DNA of 32,705 nt from a virus, in the IMG/VR virus record IMGVR_UViG_3300035070_002527, positions 1 through 32,705 of that record; one strand, written 5' to 3'. Of this stretch, positions 28,075 to 32,705 are shown in pieces. The notes below the pieces were generated by a model. That model was not told the DNA's origin and did not search any database. It saw nothing but the letters and a program-made list of their open reading frames with translations. Numbering within the stretch: the first letter of the stretch is position 1; every line of letters begins with the position of its first letter. The translations under genes were made by a program, and so were the position numbers.

Positions 28075-28971
28075 ATGGCAAAACATTATCAAGGTAACCC
28101 AGTTACCACTACAACAGATCAGCATTTTATTCCAGAAATCTGGGCAGATGGTATTTATAAATTCTTTGAAAGAAAAAGTGTATTCAGAGGATTAGTAGAT
28201 GACTACTCAGCATTAGTGGGATCAAAAGGCTATGGAGATGCAATTAATATTCCAGAAATGAGTTTAATTAGTGCTTCAGATAAATCAGCAGGATCAGATG
28301 TATCCTATGATGCAACTGCAACTACTACAACTCAACTAGCAATTAATAAGCACAAGTATGTCGCAAAGTTATTTGAAGATATAGCTTTAATTCAAAGTGA
28401 GGCTGATTTAGTAGCTAAGTATTCAAGAATGATGGGTGAAGCTCTTGCTCGTCAAGTTGATGCCGATATTTGGGGTGAGTTAGATGGATTAAATGACTCT
28501 CAAGCATTATCTGCTGATGATACATTAACAGCCTCTGTATTTGAGTCTGCTCTTGCTACTTTAGGTGAGGCTGATATTCCTTACATGGATGGTGAATGTG
28601 CTATGGTTGTCAATCCAACTTTATTTGCAGATATACTTAACCCATCTGCTGGTATAGCACAGTATTTCATTCGTAATGATGCTGTCGGTGAAGGAAATCG
28701 TGGACTAAGATCAGGAATGGTTGGATCATTATACGGAATTGACGTATATATGAGCAATACAGTTGCAAGTGCTGGTACAAGTTCTACAATCCCAGGTGCA
28801 ATCTTTCATAAATCAGCTTGTGTTTTTGCTTCACAACAAGAAGTAAGAGTGCAATCAGAATATTCCATTGATGCTTTAGGTACAAAAGTTGTATCTGATT
28901 TATTATATGGAGTTAAATTGATTGATGATTCTGATAATAAGAAAGGTGTTAAGTTTACTAACGTAGACTAA
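28075..28971 (+). CDS. Major capsid protein, HK97-fold type
   Basis: The 298-aa product begins with a flexible part and then has the usual order: FIPEIWADGIYKFFERKSVF (N-arm), GDAINIPEM, AINKHKYVAKLFEDIALIQS and the long helix QVDADIWGELDGLN (spine). MVVNPTLFADIL follows (A domain), then GIDVYMSNTV. This matches HK97-fold capsid proteins of short, unprocessed type. It follows the scaffold candidate, with AAGG before the ATG. A strong hairpin follows the stop. Fold assignment is from pattern recognition. Confidence 0.87.
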   Translation: MAKHYQGNPVTTTTDQHFIPEIWADGIYKFFERKSVFRGLVDDYSALVGSKGYGDAINIPEMSLISASDKSAGSDVSYDATATTTTQLAINKHKYVAKLFEDIALIQSEADLVAKYSRMMGEALARQVDADIWGELDGLNDSQALSADDTLTASVFESALATLGEADIPYMDGECAMVVNPTLFADILNPSAGIAQYFIRNDAVGEGNRGLRSGMVGSLYGIDVYMSNTVASAGTSSTIPGAIFHKSACVFASQQEVRVQSEYSIDALGTKVVSDLLYGVKLIDDSDNKKGVKFTNVD

Positions 28972-28986
28972 TAACCTAGTTTAAAT

Positions 28987-29011
28987 TGGGGGTAGGTTTT
29001 TCCTGCCCCCA
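28987..29011 (+). terminator. GC-rich hairpin after the major capsid gene
   Basis: GGGGGTAGG (28988-28996) pairs with CCTGCCCCC (29002-29010), nine pairs including one G-T, plus a T-A pair, with a loop of five T. No T-run follows, so partial termination or mRNA protection of the capsid transcript is more likely than full stop. Confidence 0.5.
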
Positions 29012-29027
29012 TTAAATTGGAGATTTT

Positions 29028-29228
29028 ATGCAATATTGGTTTAAAAATGGAAGAATAGAAAGACTTGAGGATGAATTACTTAAAAGGCATCCTGAAAAAT
29101 TAGACGAGTTAAAAGCTAAAGGCTATTTTCGTATAATGAGTGAGAACGACTATTCTCCGTTTAAGAAAAAGACTGTAAAGTCAGTTGCAAAAAAACTTGT
29201 TAAAAAAGTGAAAAAGAAAAAGAAATAA
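29028..29228 (+). CDS. Small basic head-region protein, 66 aa
   Basis: The product starts MQYWFKNGRIERLEDELLKR and ends in a long Lys-rich tail (KKLVKKVKKKKK). GGAG lies before the ATG. It follows the capsid gene; the basic tail could contact DNA or a negatively charged surface. No family is recognised. Confidence 0.6.
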   Translation: MQYWFKNGRIERLEDELLKRHPEKLDELKAKGYFRIMSENDYSPFKKKTVKSVAKKLVKKVKKKKK

Positions 29229-29282
29229 AGACTAAGACGATCTCATTCACGCTTTAGTCATTAGCTTAGAGAGGAAGAAAAA

Positions 29283-29627
29283 ATGGCAGACCTACATACA
29301 TATTCAGTACAAGAAGCATTAAACACAACAACTGGTGGAGGTTGGACAGTTGCAAGTGTTGGAACTGCTGGAAGTTCAGCAGATGTCGCTAATACAATTC
29401 ATAAATCATTATTAAGTAATACTGGAACACTAGGTATTTATAGTGCAGTAGAAATTTATTTTAACTTTACAACAGCAGAAGCTAATGTAAATGCAAGTAA
29501 TGATTTAATTATTCCAAAGAATACAATGGTATTTATTACAGTTCCTAGAGGACTAGGAAACACAATTTATTTTAACTACAATTCTACCAGTACAACAACT
29601 GGTTCAGTTAGATTAGTGGAGTGCTAG
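29283..29627 (+). CDS. Structural protein candidate, 114 aa
   Basis: The product is rich in Thr, Ser, Ala and Asn with beta pattern (YSVQEALNTTTGGGWTVASV and IIPKNTMVFITVPRG), like a head decoration or fibre-base protein. GAGAGGAAG is the ribosome site. It is followed without a gap by the tail-fibre gene. The role is inferred from composition and place. Confidence 0.6.
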   Translation: MADLHTYSVQEALNTTTGGGWTVASVGTAGSSADVANTIHKSLLSNTGTLGIYSAVEIYFNFTTAEANVNASNDLIIPKNTMVFITVPRGLGNTIYFNYNSTSTTTGSVRLVEC

Positions 29628-32600
29628 ATGCAGAGTTCTATGATTAAATCTATTACTGAGGACTTTGGTAATGGAGGAACAATAGATGGTGACCTTACTA
29701 TATCAGGAGATTTACAAGTAAGTGGAGGTGGTTCACTTAGCTTTGATGAGATAGTTCAAGGTACACAAGTAATTGACGTAACCAATACAGAAGCCTTATT
29801 AGTTCGCAAGAATGATGATGGTGGAGATGTCTTTATTGTAGATACTACTAATTCACGAATAGGTATAAATTCTACGCCAAGTAGAACATTTCAAGTGGAT
29901 GGAACTGCTAGTGCTACAACTGCCACTGGTTATTTTTATACAAATGCAATTCATACTGGTGTAGATACTCAATCAGTTGTTTCTATTCGTTCTGATAATG
30001 CTAGTTCAACTGGAAATGTACTTCATGTACAAGGCGATGGAACTGGCAATCTACTTACTTTAAGCAAAGATGGTTCAGATAAATTAACTGTTACTCACGA
30101 AGGTAACGTAGGTATCGGAACTGCATCTCCAACTTCTAAACTATCTGTTAGTGCTGGAAGAGGTGCTAACACTGGGTTGGAAATATTAGATAGTGCTGAT
30201 TCTAATAATAAAAGAATTGATTTAAGATTAGATGCTGATGGTGATGGATACCTCAGTTTAGTTGATGCTAGTGAAACTACTAAAGTTCAATTATACTCAA
30301 ATGGTGTTTCTTATTTTAATGGTGGCAACGTAGGTATAGGAGTTACATCTCCAACACACAATTTAAATGTATACAATGGTAGTGGTGCATCAAACATGAC
30401 AATTGGTAAATATGCTTCAGGCAAAACAGTTGCTCTTCTTGGCACGAGTGCAGATACCTCTGGTTATTTTCAAATACAATCTTATGCTAGTCAAGGCTCT
30501 ACGTTTGGCAATATAGTATTGAATGCTCAAGGTGGAAACGTAGGTATCGGAACTACATCTCCAACAAGGCAACTCACTTTGGCTGGAGCTGGTTCTGCTA
30601 TAAAAATTGATTCAAGTGATAATGCTTACATTGAAATTGATAGAGGTGCATCTAGTGATGTAGGTCAATTAAAGTTTATGACTGGTGGTTCAGCAAAATG
30701 GTATGCTGGTATGGCTGATAGTGGTTCGACTGGTTTTGATGGTACTGAATTTTTTATTGGTGAAGGAAGTGGTGGAGCAAGTGATGCTCATTTAGTAATA
30801 GATGCCTCAGGTAATGTAGGTATAGGAACAACTTCTCCATTACAAGGTCAATCAACACCAATTTCAAATGTAAAGCTTGATGTTCTTGGTAATCAAATGC
30901 TTTCAAATCTATCTACTACTAATACAGACCAATCAAAGTTATTCTTTTTTAGGTCTGATGGTGCTGTATCCTCTCAAGGTGTTGTCCCCGATGGTTTAAA
31001 AATGGGTGCTATTGAATGGGATGCTTTGACTTCAGGTGATAATAATAACTCTATAGCTTCTGCACGAATTGAAACAGAAGCAAGTAACACTTGGAGTAGT
31101 GCTTCAGTGCGAAACGCTGATATAACATTTAGCACAATTGGTGCAAATTCATTAACTGAAAAAATGAGGATAGACAATTCAGGTAATGTAGGTATAGGAA
31201 CTGCAAGTCCAACCACCAAACTTACTGTTTTGGGAAGTATGGATGATAATATTATTAAATTTGGAGCTGGTTCTGCGCAAAATATTGCTCTTGGTGTTAC
31301 AAATGATAGGGATGCGACCAGAGTTGATTTCTTTCTTGCTACAGAATATGGAGCAGAATCATGGTCAAAGAGGGTAACTGTTACAAATCAAGGTAAGGTA
31401 GGCATTGGAACTACTTCTCCATCAGGTATTTTATCAATCTTTAGAAATGATTCAAGCACAGTTGGTACTAATGATGTAGTAATTGAAAATGATGGAAGTG
31501 GTGACGCTAGTTTAAAATTTAGCTTAACTGGTGCAACAGATTGGTATGCTTATGTAGATAATTCAGACTCAGATAAATTTAAAATACGAAGAAGTACAAC
31601 AGACCACTTTAGTATTGATGAGTCAGGCAACGCTACATTTTCTGGTAATGTACAAGTTAAAAATTCAGGATTTGTTTTTTCTGCTGGTGCTATAACTATT
31701 CAATCTGGAAGTAGTACAAATGTAGTATTAGATGCTGGAGCTGGTGCAGATGAATTTACGCTTTCAGATTCAGCTTTAAATATTACAGTTCCAACCACAT
31801 TTTCTGGTAATGTAACAAGTAATGGTAATATACTTTCTCAAGGTGCATCTGCTCCAAGTATAAGTGTATTAGATACTACTAATAATGCATCAATTCAGAT
31901 GAGAGCATTAGATACTGAAGTAAGATTTGGCTCAACATCTAATCATCCAGTTAAAATTGGTACAAATGATAGTTATGATGTTCTTGTTTTGGGGACAGAC
32001 AAATCAGCCACATTTGGTGGTGATATAACAGTTTCTTCTGCAACAGATACCAAGCCTATTTTAAAATTAGAACAAACTGGTAATAATGTAAATGGTGGTC
32101 AATTTATTTTTCTTACAAGTGGTACTGCAAACGATAATGACCTTTCAGGTGTAATAAGATTTAAAGGAATGAACGATGCTGGAACGCCTGAAGAAATTGA
32201 ATATGCCACGATTTATGCAAAAAATACAGATGTGTCAGATGGTTCAGAAGATGGAGAACTACACTTTAGAACAATGAGTGCTGGTTCACTAGATTCAAGG
32301 CTCACACTTAGTTCTTCTAACGCCACATTTTCTGGAAGTATTAACACCCAAGATATTACAGCATATAATATGATAACTATTGAAAGTGCTGATATTAGTA
32401 ATGGTGAAAATAATGGATTGAGATTAATAAACACAAGTGGTACAGACCATTATTGGCATATTACTAATGGACAAACTGGAGTAAGTAATGAAAATTTTAC
32501 AATTAGAGATGGTACAAATAACAGAGATATTGTAGTTTTAGAAACATCTTCAGGAAACGCTACTTTTTACAATAGAATAATATTAGGTGGTGGAATAACA

Positions 32601-32705
32601 TTTCCAGCAAGTCAAAATGCAAGCTCAAATGCCAATACTTTAGATGATTACGAGGAAGGTACTTGGACACCAACTTATGCTTGTAGTAGTGGTTCTTTTA
32701 ATACA
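29628..32705 (+). CDS. Tail fibre with GNVGIGT.SP repeats (3' partial)
   Basis: The frame begins at ATG 29628, just after the stop before it, and stays open for 1026 codons to the edge. It carries six repeats of G(N/K)VGIG(T/V).SP at residues 159, 233, 303, 395, 519 and 589, and one degenerate copy near residue 77. Further on there are several ATFSG/ATFGG units. The last residues, LDDYEEGTWTPTY, are a common marine-phage fibre motif before a receptor-binding end. The fibre is likely trimeric and beta-rich. The 3' end and the true tip lie outside the window. Confidence 0.85.
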   Translation, partial: MQSSMIKSITEDFGNGGTIDGDLTISGDLQVSGGGSLSFDEIVQGTQVIDVTNTEALLVRKNDDGGDVFIVDTTNSRIGINSTPSRTFQVDGTASATTATGYFYTNAIHTGVDTQSVVSIRSDNASSTGNVLHVQGDGTGNLLTLSKDGSDKLTVTHEGNVGIGTASPTSKLSVSAGRGANTGLEILDSADSNNKRIDLRLDADGDGYLSLVDASETTKVQLYSNGVSYFNGGNVGIGVTSPTHNLNVYNGSGASNMTIGKYASGKTVALLGTSADTSGYFQIQSYASQGSTFGNIVLNAQGGNVGIGTTSPTRQLTLAGAGSAIKIDSSDNAYIEIDRGASSDVGQLKFMTGGSAKWYAGMADSGSTGFDGTEFFIGEGSGGASDAHLVIDASGNVGIGTTSPLQGQSTPISNVKLDVLGNQMLSNLSTTNTDQSKLFFFRSDGAVSSQGVVPDGLKMGAIEWDALTSGDNNNSIASARIETEASNTWSSASVRNADITFSTIGANSLTEKMRIDNSGNVGIGTASPTTKLTVLGSMDDNIIKFGAGSAQNIALGVTNDRDATRVDFFLATEYGAESWSKRVTVTNQGKVGIGTTSPSGILSIFRNDSSTVGTNDVVIENDGSGDASLKFSLTGATDWYAYVDNSDSDKFKIRRSTTDHFSIDESGNATFSGNVQVKNSGFVFSAGAITIQSGSSTNVVLDAGAGADEFTLSDSALNITVPTTFSGNVTSNGNILSQGASAPSISVLDTTNNASIQMRALDTEVRFGSTSNHPVKIGTNDSYDVLVLGTDKSATFGGDITVSSATDTKPILKLEQTGNNVNGGQFIFLTSGTANDNDLSGVIRFKGMNDAGTPEEIEYATIYAKNTDVSDGSEDGELHFRTMSAGSLDSRLTLSSSNATFSGSINTQDITAYNMITIESADISNGENNGLRLINTSGTDHYWHITNGQTGVSNENFTIRDGTNNRDIVVLETSSGNATFYNRIILGGGITFPASQNASSNANTLDDYEEGTWTPTYACSSGSFNT

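Noticed and set aside
30974-31219. Minus-strand frame inside the tail fibre gene
   Set aside because: Shadow of the long plus-strand fibre frame with its protein repeats.

Overview
The window is about 32.7 kb of a very AT-rich tailed-phage genome. It carries tail-tube, tail-chaperone, tape-measure, terminase, portal and HK97-fold-type capsid genes. It has no tail sheath and no visible phage DNA or RNA polymerase, integrase, CI-type repressor, tRNA or CRISPR. The long-tailed, non-contractile (siphovirus) type fits best. The host is probably an AT-rich, likely marine, proteobacterium: the early promoters are TTGACA-type sigma-70 elements, and several genes (the LDDYEEGTWTP-type fibre, the DUF5872-like and SHVV/IRFGQQG-type basic proteins) belong to families I know mainly from marine phages. 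The host assignment is inference.

Layout. 1-2833 (+): the end of an unknown gene, then a tightly overlapping lysis-type cassette of lipoprotein, three membrane/coiled-coil proteins, a small amphipathic protein, three very basic proteins and an M15-family endolysin. 2885-11659 (+): connector, tail terminator candidate, tail tube, a tail-assembly chaperone pair joined by a likely -1 frameshift, tape measure and two tail-tip proteins. 22769 down to 11642 (-): the early arm, with replication initiator, zinc/TOPRIM primase-helicase, metallophosphoesterase, SSB-like protein, HNH (NinG-like) and NinB-like proteins, and about 25 very small genes, many only 26-57 aa. 23252-23914 (+): small terminase. 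24027-27479 (-): zinc-ribbon protein, HK97-gp10-like protein, portal and large terminase. 27566-32705 (+): scaffold candidate, major capsid protein, two small proteins and a long repeat-bearing tail fibre that runs off the end.

The most striking regulatory structure is a set of six minus-strand promoters, TTGACA/T, exactly 17 bp, then TAATTT/TAATAT/TACATT. Each lies 23-27 bp before an ATG. In two cases the -35 element contains the stop codon of the gene upstream. One of these promoters (21013-20985) has four 13-bp tandem repeats directly behind its -35, followed by two 15-bp dyads 23 bp apart. That block is the best candidate for an origin or main control region. Intrinsic terminators at 21278-21305 and 21568-21587 close the first early unit.

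How it works together: the minus-strand early arm would take over replication with initiator, helicase-primase and SSB while using the host polymerase. Late plus-strand genes make head, tail and lysis proteins. If the genome is circular or permuted, the head genes at the right edge would run into the lysis and tail genes at the left edge. The packaging genes are split over both strands, which is unusual. I could run no database search, so family names rest on motifs and gene order.
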